Assembly (NCBI RefSeq): GCF_023856365.1
Contig: NC_064539.1
Location: forward strand, 30,967,482-31,031,481
DNA: 64,000 nucleotides
Source: Brienomyrus brachyistius
Taxonomy: Eukaryota; Chordata; Actinopteri; Osteoglossiformes; Mormyridae
Direction: 5' to 3'
This document shows, in pieces, positions 1 through 9,786 of the stretch; position 1 is the stretch's first letter; each line of letters starts with the position of its first letter. Both the position numbers and the translations under genes were made by a program. Under the pieces are notes generated by a model. That model did no database searches, was not told the DNA's origin, and saw nothing but the letters and a program-made list of their open reading frames with translations.

Positions 1-95
1 GAAAAGTCTAATCCCAACATGATGACCGTAACCCCTAACCAGCCCTAACCTTAACCATAAGTAACCAAACAAAATGCAAGACTTTCAGCATTCAC
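1..95 (+). repeat. Dispersed GTGGGGAC-family repeat, truncated at window edge
   Basis: The first bases carry the CTAACC-rich inner part of a dispersed repeat that recurs at 15575, 16636, 22412, 44927 and 55419. Shared parts are an 'aatcccaac' block, a run of CTAACC-like words and an 'aagactt' block. The outer end lies outside the window. I do not recognise a named family. Confidence 0.55.
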
Positions 96-954
96 ACACA
101 CAGAGTCCACATTTATCACACACGTCACTTGACATGAATCAACCCATACAGACACACATGGGCTCCACATTAGTCACGCCATGCACCCGCACGCAGCACT
201 GAGTGACTCTGACGTGCCGGAGAGGCGGGCATTGCTCCCATCGCGACTGACACACTTCCCCTGAATCAATTTACCACTTGGGTTTCATAAGCCACCCAGA
301 TAGATCACTCACTGCCACTCATGATGCTAACAGACAGAAGGAGGGAAGGGAGGTGGGAGGGAGAGGTCAGTGTAGCCAGGCTCAGATAGCAAAAGGCCAG
401 GAGTCTGGGCTGCTGCGTCTGGGCGGCACCTTCAGTTTGAGGAGGGATGCTGGGCGCATGATTGCATCTTCATAGGTGCTGATTCAGAGTGACGGCTCGC
501 AAAACACGGGAGACCACTTTCAACATGTTACACCCAGATGCTTCTGGAAGAACATGACATTTAATTATAGGGTGCAACCACTGTTTACTGTCCTTAATTC
601 AGACCAGAGGCGATTCGATCCCAGACAGCAGCTTGTGCTGGTGACACAGGATTAGATTATTGACCGGAGGCAAGAAGAGCCATATGTGTTTGCTGGCAGA
701 AGCCATGACATGACAGGCAGCACAGAGAAATGCTGCAGCGAGTGACAGCGTGATACCCTCATCTACCCCACGGGGGCCACGAGCAGGCATGTGGCGTGTG
801 ACATAGACACCCAGGGCGGGGGCCACAGAGAGAGGAGGGCTGAGTGTGAGGGAAGCAATGAGTGTGACAATGTTAGTGTGACTATTAATAGTGATTTGAA
901 ATTTCATGAAAGAAAGGAAGTGTTGGGAATGTGAAGATGTGTCTGATGGAAAGT
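96..954. other. Gene-free flank
   Basis: No exon or RNA gene could be supported here. Open frames on both strands are short and unconserved in appearance, and one of them runs into the following microsatellite. Confidence 0.5.
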
Positions 955-1175
955 GAAGAAGCAGCAGACACACAGGCACAGATCTACAGACACACAGAGA
1001 CAGACAGATAGACACAGACACACAGAGACAGACAGACAGACACAGACACACAGAAACAGACAGATAGACACAGACACACAGAGACAGACAGACAGACAGA
1101 CAGACACAGACACACAGAAACAGACAGACAGACAGACACAGACACACAGAGACAGACAGACAGATAGACAGACAT
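955..1175. repeat. CAGA/CACAGA microsatellite-like array
   Basis: Interleaved ACAG and ACACAG words form about 220 bp of low-complexity purine-rich sequence on the plus strand. The apparent Cys/Val/Ser-rich or Thr/Asp/Arg-rich peptides in its frames are translations of this repeat and not genes. Confidence 0.9.
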
Positions 1176-1447
1176 ACAGACTGTCACTCAGGGAAGACAG
1201 AGGTCAGGTGACGTAGCAATGAGGTACTGGGGAGGCGAAAGCTGCATCTCTCACTGACCTGTCAGAGGGTGAGCACTGGAGAGGGAGGGGCTCTTCGAGG
1301 GGTAGAAGAGAAGTAGAAAGCAAAGGGGAAATAGGAGCATGTTTGCTGGCTCAGTGTGGCAATTCCCCGCTCGACCCCCTGGCCTGCTGGCAGGAGCACT
1401 AATGCCTGGGCTGCACTGTCAGCTGGCATGAACAGCTATCTCAAGCT

Positions 1448-2096
1448 GTGCCCATGTGCCAGCCGATTCGGGCCGTTCGTAGTGGGGGTGTGGCTCACGT
1501 CCCTGTGCCAGCCGATTCGCCCCATGTGTAGCGGGGGTGTGACTCATGCCCATGTGCCAGTCAACTCGGGCCGTGCGTAGCGGGGGCGTGGCTTGTGCCC
1601 ATGTGACAGCCATCTCAGTCAGTGCGTGGCGGGGGTTTGACTCATGTCCATGTGCCAGTCAACTCGAGCCGTGCATAGCGGGGGCGTAGCTTGTGCCCAT
1701 GTGCCAGCCATCTCAATCAGTGCGTAGTGGGGGTTTGACTCATGCCCATGTGCCAGTCAACTCGGGCCGTGCGTAGCGGGGGCGTAGCTTGTGCCCATGT
1801 GCCAGCCATCTCAATCAGTGCGTAGTGGGGGTTTGACTCATGCCCATGTGCCAGTCAACTCGGGCCGTGCGTAGCGGGGGCGTGGCTTGTGCCCATGTGC
1901 CAGCCATCTCAGGTAGTGCGTAGCGGGGGTTTGACTCGTGCCCATGTGCCAGTCAACTCGAGCCGTGCATAGCGGGGGCGTGGCTTGTGCCCATGTGCCA
2001 GCCATCTCAATTAGTGCGTAGTGGGGGTTTGACTCGTGCCCATGTGCCAGTCAACTCGGGCCGTGCATAGCGGGGGCGTAGCTTGTGCCCATGTGA
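1448..2096. repeat. Higher-order minisatellite, about 98-bp dimer of two 49-bp monomers
   Basis: Two related monomers alternate. One begins 'gcccatgtgccagtcaactc' and ends in a GCGGGGGCGTGGCTTG-type segment. The other has 'ccagccatctca' followed by a GGGGGTTTGACTC-type segment. The dimer recurs about every 98 bp for six to seven copies. Some units carry GGGGGCGTGG, an Sp1/KLF-like word. Confidence 0.9.
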
Positions 2097-4011
2097 CAGC
2101 CGGATGTTCTAAACAGACGTCTTGAAGAGCTGACAGGTGGCTGTTGATCAAGGTTCAGCAAGGTTCAGGGACTAGTGTGCGGCCACCTGTCCATACTGCG
2201 GGGGGCGCTGTCGTGAGGTTCGCTAATCTGACTTGTTGGTCATTACAGATAGAGAAGGTCAGTTTGTCACTGCCTGTGCTTAAGTGGGGAGCTGGAGCCA
2301 GATATGTCCTTAAACACTGCTTTGTCTTGGTAGTTGCTGATAGTTCCTTAAAGTGACACCCTGGTGAGATACTCTTCCAGGGGGCTGGAACATCGCAGGG
2401 ATGACCTGGGAGGAGAAGCAAGGAATGATGGGTGTCAGTGGAAGATGAAGAGATAGAAAGGTTGGCTGATGAGTCACTGGGGAGACAAAACGTTTCAAGA
2501 GATTCCGTTTTGTAGTAGGAAAGAGCTCCGTGTGAATGTCGCTTTGCTCCACAGGCTGGTCCTCTCTGGTACTTATTCTGACTCCTCATAATCTAACTCG
2601 TTCTATCAGGACACTACAGGAACGACCTTCAGTTTTTTAAAATTCTTTTCTTTAAAGAAACATATTTAGTTCCTTCCAATTATCTTCCAATTAATATAAA
2701 ATCCGTCGTTCTCTCGGGGATGCTGAACAACCAAGGTAAGAAAATAAGATGCAGTATCCGCGCGACCCGGTGAAAATATGTACGTATATCGATATGAACA
2801 TATATATATATATACACATATGTAAACGGGTTTCCAGTGACTAATAATCTGAAAAGGCTGTTTCGGACAAGCAGGGTTGTTGTTGAGTATCGAGATGCAG
2901 GAAATTTAAGTATTACTGATGCCCATTACTTTACATCTGAGTAAATTTTAACTTTAAAATTAGCTCTACCGTCTGGTCATAGATATACTCAAATTGTTTA
3001 GTTAGGAAGGATATTTTCTTATTAATATTGAACAGCTCAAAGCGGTACTCACAAACACGCCGGCGGCAGGAGGTAAAGCCCGCAAGCGCAGCGGTTATGG
3101 AGGGATCTCCCGCAGCTCTGCTCCTCCATGCATTCCCCGTTTCGCTTGCATGCTTACATTTTCATCAAAGACAATGATGAAACTATGCCTGTTGACAAGC
3201 TGAACTTAGCCTTCCTTTTCTTTAAATTTCCGCGAAAAAAGACCATGTACCCATCAAATGAATTGCCATAAAACGTCACGAATTTTTCGATCGGACTCAA
3301 GTGGATCAGCTTATGTTTATTAGCAAATTTGAAAGGTTATCCGGTCATTTAAGCTTCGTGGTCTGTGAGAAATCCGCACAGGAGACCCCCCAATTACGAT
3401 TTGCGGGGACGAGGGGGCTTGGCAGCGTAGGCTGGTTAATATGAGGACTAGTTCATTAAACAATTTACCAACTAGAACGACAGCATGGGCATTTGTTGCA
3501 CTCAACGAGCTGTTAAAATCGAACATCGAGCAAAACGTCATAATGAGAGTCAGATCGGCCGGTCTAAGGGGGTCTTACATCTATTACCGAGCATTAATAT
3601 TATTATGATATTATAAGTAATAATACGAACAGAGGCTTGAGAGACCCCTAGGGTGCACATCTACAGTGTGTCAGGATGTCTGCAATTATGTCTTTGTGTA
3701 TAGAAGCTTTGTCCTGTACAATTGAACGGTCCTTTCAGTTTAGCGAGGTGCACAACAGACATTTCTTGTCAAAATCAAAAGAACAAAATTGCATTGAAAT
3801 GAATAATAAATGATAAAACAACATCAATAATTTAATGTTATTGTCGGAAACCTTGTTGGATTTCATACAGTTACCACCTCCGAGGTATAAAAATAACATA
3901 ATTGCATCTAGATGAAATTAACTCCAGCAAGACTTGTGATTACAGCTTAGCCTGAAATGCTTCTGTCGAGTCCTGCTAAGGTTTAGTTGAGATCATTCCC
4001 ACGTCTGTTTG
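2097..4011. other. Gene-free upstream region of adra1a
   Basis: AT-richer unique-looking sequence with a short (TA)n patch near 2800. I saw no exon with family similarity and no clear mobile element. It may hold distal regulatory DNA for adra1a, but nothing in the sequence proves it. Confidence 0.4.
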
Positions 4012-4206
4012 GCACTGGTGTATGGCTCACTGAGTTAGGCTGTTGTTGTGCCTGTGATCGGAAGGTTGCCAGTTCAGATCCTAGGGTTGTCAGTGTAATT
4101 TCACCTTCTGCCCCTTGAACAAGGCCCTTAGCTCTAGAGGTTGTCTGATGCTGCTTTGTCAATTGCACATCACTTTGGCCAAAAGTACCAGCTCCAAAAA
4201 TGTAAT
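4012..4206 (+). mobile_element. tRNA-derived SINE-like element (type 2)
   Basis: The element has a tRNA-like head: a box A-like 'tggctcactgagttagg' and a box B-like 'ggttgccagttcagatcc', followed by a body with 'ccttgaacaaggccctta'. Similar bodies occur at 5985-6140 and 50378-50545, which supports a dispersed SINE family. The end is uncertain because no clear target duplication was found. Confidence 0.6.
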
Positions 4207-4395
4207 CCATAGATATCAGTGCGTGTCTGTACTTCCTTATTACAATACCTTTGCGCCTGCCTACCAAGGTACGTCTATGCTCCATGCATTAATTGACTTC
4301 TGTGCCCAGATCTGCAAGGATTTCCTTGAGATATTACTGGTGCTGGTCATCTGTAGGTTTGGAAAAGCAGCATTATACATTGATACATTATTGTA

Positions 4396-4755
4396 CCATC
4401 CATCCATCCATTTTCCAAACCGCTTATTCTACTGGGTCGTGGGTCGTTCGGAGCCCATCCCGGAAGCAATGGGCACGAGGCAGGGAACAACCCAGGATGG
4501 GGGGCCAGCCCACCACAGGGCACACTCATGTACCATTCACACACACATGCACACCTACGGGCAATATAGCAACTCCAATTAGGCTCAGCACGTCTTTGGA
4601 CTGTGGGGGGAAACCGGAGTACCCGGAGGAAACCCCACGACGATATGGGGAGAACATGCAGACTCCACACACATGTGACCCAGACGGAGACTTGAACCCG
4701 GGTCCTAGAGGTGTGAGGCAACAGTGCTAACCACTGCACCACCATGCTGCCCCAC
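4396..4755 (-). mobile_element. Full-length tRNA-derived fish SINE with target-site duplication
   Basis: Read on the minus strand it starts with a tRNA-like head, box A 'tggtgcagtgg' and box B 'gggttcaagtc', passes a conserved middle ('gcatgttctcccc', 'cccacagtccaaag', 'ttgcccgtaggtgtgc') and ends in a (GGAT)n-type tail. It is flanked by 'acattattgta' at 4385-4395 and 'acattattata' at 4756-4766, ten of eleven matching, as expected for a target-site duplication. Degraded relatives lie at 26392, 38791 and 59821. Confidence 0.85.
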
Positions 4756-4766
4756 ACATTATTATA

Positions 4767-5984
4767 CATCCAACATTATTATTACATCCAATCTAATCTA
4801 CGTCATCACCTCCAGGGCCCTTTATGACTGTGAATACCATGGATCACCAACCTGTCTGTGGCAAAATGTTTCAATTTGCATTTTGATCAAAATGGTGTTG
4901 ACCACTGGTGAAAAGTGACGTGAAGTTACTTTGTTTCATTTATAATGTCTGTAAAGATCCTATCAGATGCCTCCATTCCTATCTAATGGCATTTTATAGG
5001 GACTTGCTCCTGTTCTGTCATCACCCGTCATGACGAGCAACTGACGTTAGCTTAGGCTCCATTTCTGAGGCTGTAATGCTAAGGTAATCGAGGTTTTGTC
5101 AATGAAACATCATATAGAAATGTGCACCGTGGTCTGGTTTGCATGCATGTGATATAGTGCTCTGCTTGTTTTCTCTCAAGATTTTTCTGCCATCTTCACC
5201 TCACTGTTCTAGCATGGATCAGCATGACTGAGACGGACCACCATGGTCTGTAACCCCTGATATATGTCTGACTCAGGCACCAGTAATCTCATTCTGTCCA
5301 ACTTATTATCAAACAAGTTTTATATATGCATCTCCATGAAGCTCTACCTTGCTGTGGTAGAAGGGCTTGTGTGTCTCAGGGACCCAAGATGCTTTATTGA
5401 GGTGAGAAATCAGGGTGATTCAAATGACTCTTATGAAGAGCAAAAACAAGGGACCAGGAACCTTACCCAGAACCGGCACACCAGGTTCCTGACCTGGAGG
5501 AACAGACGGATATGTGAGGGTCTGGTCAGGCAGAGGCCCCTGTCTGAGAAATCTTCAGCTTACACCCCAGGGCAGACTGAGGACACATCAGTTTTCCGAA
5601 CAATAAATATATAATAGTTATTAAACATCTTGTATATGTTTATATTGTTATATGACCATAGCAGTATCACGGCCTGAATTATCCATGTGCCACATTAACT
5701 TGCTTCCCTGTTACACTTCAGAGTGACAATATCATCATGGTCTTGAATGTTTTGTTGTTTGCATCCCATCAGGCCGACTCTGACCGTGGTGCAGAAGAAA
5801 CCTGACAGGACCTGCCCTCCTGTGGGCAGGACTGAGAGGAACGTTCACGTCTCAGATTGGTAACCAGCCCCTCCGATTTTCTTTAAGTAGGTTTCCATAA
5901 CTGTGACGTAGACCGACCTGTTGTGATCATTTTCGCAAAGAAATTTAATATGGCCAAAAAAATGTGCGATTCAGCAGCTAAACA
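4767..5984. other. Gene-free upstream region of adra1a
   Basis: No supported coding exon or RNA. The 116-residue open frame near 5264-5614 has no recognisable domain and no splice support. Confidence 0.4.
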
Positions 5985-6140
5985 TACTGGGCCTGTGGCT
6001 GGAGACTGAAATCCTGTAGCTGAGCCTGTTGGACCCTTGAACAAGGCCCTGAATGCTAATTGCTGCAGGGACTTTCTGACCCTGCGTTCCTGCCGAATGT
6101 TGCTTTGGATAAAAACTAATGTAAAATAAACATAATATTT
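5985..6140 (+). mobile_element. Partial SINE (type 2) body and tail
   Basis: Contains 'cccttgaacaaggccct', a CTGCAGGGAC-type block and the tail 'ttgctttggataaaaac', which is characteristic of many fish tRNA-derived SINEs. The tRNA head is missing or very decayed. Confidence 0.6.
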
Positions 6141-6403
6141 TAATTTTATATTTCAGTCCATATTCATTCATGATAATGCAGGAGCACAGCTGGTCTAGGA
6201 AATGTCATTCATCTTTGGAGATGGAAAACCTACCAGACAGACAGTTACACTCTCATGCATCACCTCAATTGACAACTGTGGCGAGGAGGAAGTGAGTGAC
6301 TGAACTCAGACCAGACACTGAAGGACTTGATCTCAGTACCCAACCCATGCTTTCCATGTGATCGGAGGGAGCTGCAGCATTTGCCATAACACTCAGAGCT
6401 GAA

Positions 6404-7322
6404 ATGGTTCCTCTTTGGAACAATATAAGTTCCGTTTTCCAGGCCTGGAACTGTTCCAACTGCAGCCGAGCCGCAAACCCTGAGCTGGATGTGGTCAAGG
6501 CAATGGTGCTGAGCCTGGTTCTTGGCGTTTTTGTGCTGTTTGGAGTTCTGGGTAATGTGCTGGTCATCCTGTCTGTGGTGTGCCACCGCCACCTACACAC
6601 CGTCACTCACTACTTCATCGCCAACCTGGCAGTGGCCGACCTGCTGCTTAGTACCATGGTGCTGCCCTTGTCGGCCGCCTTCGAGATTTGTGGCCACTGG
6701 CCATTCAGCCGGCCCCTTTGCAGTGCCTGGGCAGCACTGGATGTGCTCTGCTGCACTGCCTCCATCCTCAGCCTGTGTGCCATCTCCGTGGACCGCTGCC
6801 TGGGCATTAGCTACCCTCTGCGCTACCCAGCCATGATGACGCAGCAACGCGGACTACTGGGGCTGGTCATGCTATGGCTGCTGGCAGCGGCCATCTCTGT
6901 CGGGCCACTGCTGGGCTGGAGGGAGCCGATGCCCACGGATGAGTCAGTGTGTCCCGTGAACCAGGAACCCGCCTATGTCATCTTCTCAGCTGTGGGCTCC
7001 TTCTATCTGCCGTTGGCCGTCATCCTGGTCATGTACTGCCGTGTTTACATTGTCGCTCGTGGTGAGATACGCGACCTCAGGGAGGGCCGCAAGACCAACC
7101 TGTCGAACCCGGGAGAGGTGACCTTGCGCATGCACCGTGGACCCTCGTCCACGGTTGCTGTGGAAGTGGGGCAAGGGCAGGCTGAACACCTGCGAGGCCG
7201 GACACCACTCACTCTCCGCCTGCTCAAGTTCTCCCAGGAGAAGAAGGCTGCCAAGACCTTGGGCATTGTGGTGGGCTGCTTTGTGCTCTGCTGGCTGCCC
7301 TTCTTCCTGGTATTACCTATTG
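6404..7322 (+). CDS. adra1a: adra1a coding exon 1 (N-terminus to TM6)
   Basis: The start ATG is the first in this frame that yields a normal-length receptor N-terminus, with three sequons ahead of TM1. The exon ends at 'cctattg' with donor GTGAGT (phase 1). It encodes residues 1-306 plus one base, through TM6. The third intracellular loop (about 217-278) is short and basic, as in alpha-1 receptors, and ends in [11 protein letters not shown], which matches the family closely. Confidence 0.95.
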
Positions 7323-9310
7323 GTGAGTGAGACAATCACTGCCCTCCCCCCAGTTACAGACCACACACCCTGGCCATCAGGGAGTCCGGCGATCATCCAC
7401 CCTCTCCCATCACAGACCATACATCCTACCCATCGGGGAGTCAGGTGATCACCTGCCCTCCCCCCAGGCGCAGACCACACACCCTACCACACATATGCCT
7501 CAAGCCTCATTATCATTTTCCATTTCATTTAGTGCATATGGATGTTTTTCAATGTGTATTTTTAACTGTTTGCAAAGGACAGGACAAGAAAAAAACACTT
7601 AAATATAAGTGTTTAGAAAAAAGCCAGTCAGCATTCTGGATGAGACTATTTTTGTCTCTTGGACGGGTAACACACAGAAGCTCTAAATCAACAGTGACAC
7701 ATTAAACTGTGCCAAGTACGGTGTGCATCGTTGACCCTGTCTGCCAGGTAGGAGTTCTGTCCCATGATGCAGAGTGTCGTCGGCCCTGTCTACCAGGTAG
7801 TAGTTCTCTCCCATCATGCAGTGCATCGTTGACCGTCTGCCAGGTAGGAGTTCTGTCCCATGATGCAGTGCGTCGTCGACCCTGTCTGGCAGGTAGGAGT
7901 TCTCTCCCATGATGCAGTGCATCGTCGACCCTGTCTGCCAGGTAGGAGTTCTCTCCCATGATGCAGTGCGTCGTCAACCATGTCTGCCAGGTAGGAGTTC
8001 TCTCCCATGATGCAGTGCGTCGTTGACCCTGTCTGCCAGGTATGAGTTCTCTCCCATGATGCAGTGCGTCGTCAACCCTGTCTGCCAGGTAGGAGTTCTC
8101 TCCCATGATGCAGTGCATCGTCGACCCTGTCTGCCAGGTAGGAGTTCTCTCCCATGATCCAGTGCGTCGTCGGCCCTGTCTGCCAGGTAGTAGTTCTCTC
8201 CCATGATGCAGTGCGTCATCGGCCCTGTCTGCCAGGTAGTAGTTCTCTCCCATGATGCAGTGCGTCATCGGCCCTGTCTGCCAGGTAGTAGTTCTCTCCC
8301 ATGATGCAGTGCGTCATCGGCCCTGTCTGCCAGGTAGTAGTTCTCTCCCATGATGCAGTGCGTCGTCGATCCTGTCTGCCAGGTAAGAGTTCTCTCCCAT
8401 GATGCAGTGTGTCGTCGACCCTGTCTGCCAGGTAGTAGTTCTCTCCCATGATGCAGTGCGTCATCGGCCCTGTCTGCCAGGTAGTAGTTCTCTCCCATGA
8501 TGCAGTGCATCATCGGCCGTGTCTGCCAGGTAGTAGTTCTCTCCCATGATGCAGTGCGTCATCGGCCCTGTCTGCCTGGTACTTCTCTCCCATGATGCAT
8601 GACTCCATCCTCCCCAGGGGGAATTTCTTTTTCACAGCCTGCTTTGTCTACATGTGATGGTCACTTTGTCTAGTTTCTCTTTACATATGGGGTGTATTGA
8701 CTATAGAGTTTACTTACCAGACAATAGTGTATCAATGCAGCTGTGTCATCACCTGTCTGACTGGTTTCAATAAAATGTAGCACTGGGCTGTACACTATTC
8801 CTAATCAAAGCCCTTTATGTAATGCGACAGTTCTGATCAACGAAGAAAATGTAAGATTTCTGTTCTCTCCTGATGTATGTCTTTGCAGGCTCCATATTCC
8901 CGTCATACAGACCCTCTGACACCGTCTTCAAAGTCACCTTCTGGCTGGGTTACTTCAACAGCTGCATAAACCCTGTCATCTACCCCTGTTCCAGCAAGGA
9001 GTTTCAAAGAGCTTTCCAAAATGTTCTGCACTTCCGCTGCCATGGCCCGTCGCCCCACTTGACCCGGCAGCCCTGCCCAGGGCCAGGCCGCAGTGCCCCA
9101 GCCAGGCTTTCGCTTTCTGCCCAGACCTCACCTCTGTTCCAGGCTTCACCTATAAAATCTCGGCTCCGCAGCAAAAGTCTACTCAGAGTATTCTGCGGCA
9201 CTGCTGGGCCGACAGCCCCAGAAGAGGCCACCCTGCCCCCATTCCATTCCACCCTCCCCAAGGCCAAGATTCACCATCTCTCTCTGGGAGAGGTTGGCGA
9301 GGCTGTTTGA
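6404..9310 (+). CDS. adra1a: Alpha-1A-type adrenergic receptor, two coding exons
   Basis: Joined exons 6404-7322 and 8889-9310 give 446 residues; human ADRA1A has 466. This is a seven-helix plasma-membrane receptor; the family binds noradrenaline and adrenaline and signals through Gq/11. Visible features: N-glycosylation sequons at N7, N16 and N19; TM1 near 33-58; disulfide cysteines C106 and C183; ligand aspartate D113 in TM3; TM5 serines S195 and S199; TM6 '[12 protein letters not shown]'; and in exon 2 NPVIY of TM7. TM6-TM7 wording and the C-terminal end ('[12 protein letters not shown]', like the human 'HTISLSENGEEV') favour the 1A subtype over 1B and 1D. Synteny with dpysl2 agrees. The single coding intron after TM6 is the family's known position. 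Oddity: DRC (130-132) replaces DRY. Confidence 0.95.
7323..8888 (+). other. adra1a intron (phase 1)
   Basis: Short GT-AG intron of 1566 bp; in mammals the equivalent intron is far longer. More than half of it is the 49-bp minisatellite at 7715-8600. The 3' end reads 'gatgtatgtctttgcag', a good acceptor. Confidence 0.9.
7715..8600 (+). repeat. 49-bp minisatellite in adra1a intron, about 18 copies
   Basis: The unit contains 'gaccctgtctgccaggtagg' followed by 'agttctctcccatgatgca'. Variation is mostly GTCGTCGA, GTCATCGG and AGGAG versus AGTAG. In the transcribed direction each unit carries CTGCCAG/GTAGGAG, which resembles a splice acceptor joined to a donor; the copy near 8381 reads CAGGTAAGAG. 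Confidence 0.95.
8889..9310 (+). CDS. adra1a: adra1a coding exon 2 (TM7 and C-terminal tail)
   Basis: Begins after a strong acceptor and restores Ile-Gly-Ser at the junction. It encodes the third extracellular loop, TM7 with '[19 protein letters not shown]' and helix 8 '[11 protein letters not shown]'. The cytoplasmic tail has a Pro/Ser-rich middle, '[13 protein letters not shown]' (human has ARVRSKSFLQVCC) and ends GEAV, then TGA at 9308-9310. Confidence 0.95.
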
Positions 9311-9596
9311 CTTTCTGTCTACGCTAATCCCAATTTGTGGAACAGTGTGTAGCATATGCAGACCTCTCCTAGAGACCATTGCAGCTAAAAATATGATCTT
9401 CCCAAACCTGAAAAGGTTGTTTTACTCTGTCTCAGGCTGTAGCTGCAGAGAAGCCCACACTTAGCACAGTTAGCATGTGTTTATGAGTTATTTATCATGT
9501 ACCTCTTCAAGTGGCAACTGATGGATCCTTTGATGGGACGCAATATCAAGGCACTAAAGGATAGTTTTGCCTCTGGAAGTCATGGAAGGAGGTATT

Positions 9597-9786
9597 AACA
9601 GTTATGTTAGCAGTACTATTAACAGTGATGTTATCAGTACTATTAACAGTGATGTTATCAGTACTATTAACAGTGATGTTAGCAGTACTATTAACAGTGA
9701 TGTTAGCAGTACTATTAACAGTGATGTTAGCAGTACTATTAACAGTTATGTTAGCAGTACTATTAACAGTGATGTTAGCAGTGCCA
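9597..9786 (+). repeat. 24-bp minisatellite, eight copies
   Basis: The unit 'agtactattaacagtgatg' plus 'ttagc' or 'ttatc' repeats eight times downstream of the adra1a stop, probably in its 3' UTR or just beyond. As 24 is a multiple of 3, it leaves both strands open; the ITVNSTAN-type peptides are artefacts. Confidence 0.9.

Noticed and set aside
599..1187. Cys/Val/Ser-rich frames near the start
   Set aside because: Caused by the CAGA/CACAGA microsatellite.
4115..4769. Plus and minus frames of 140-155 codons
   Set aside because: They translate two SINE copies.
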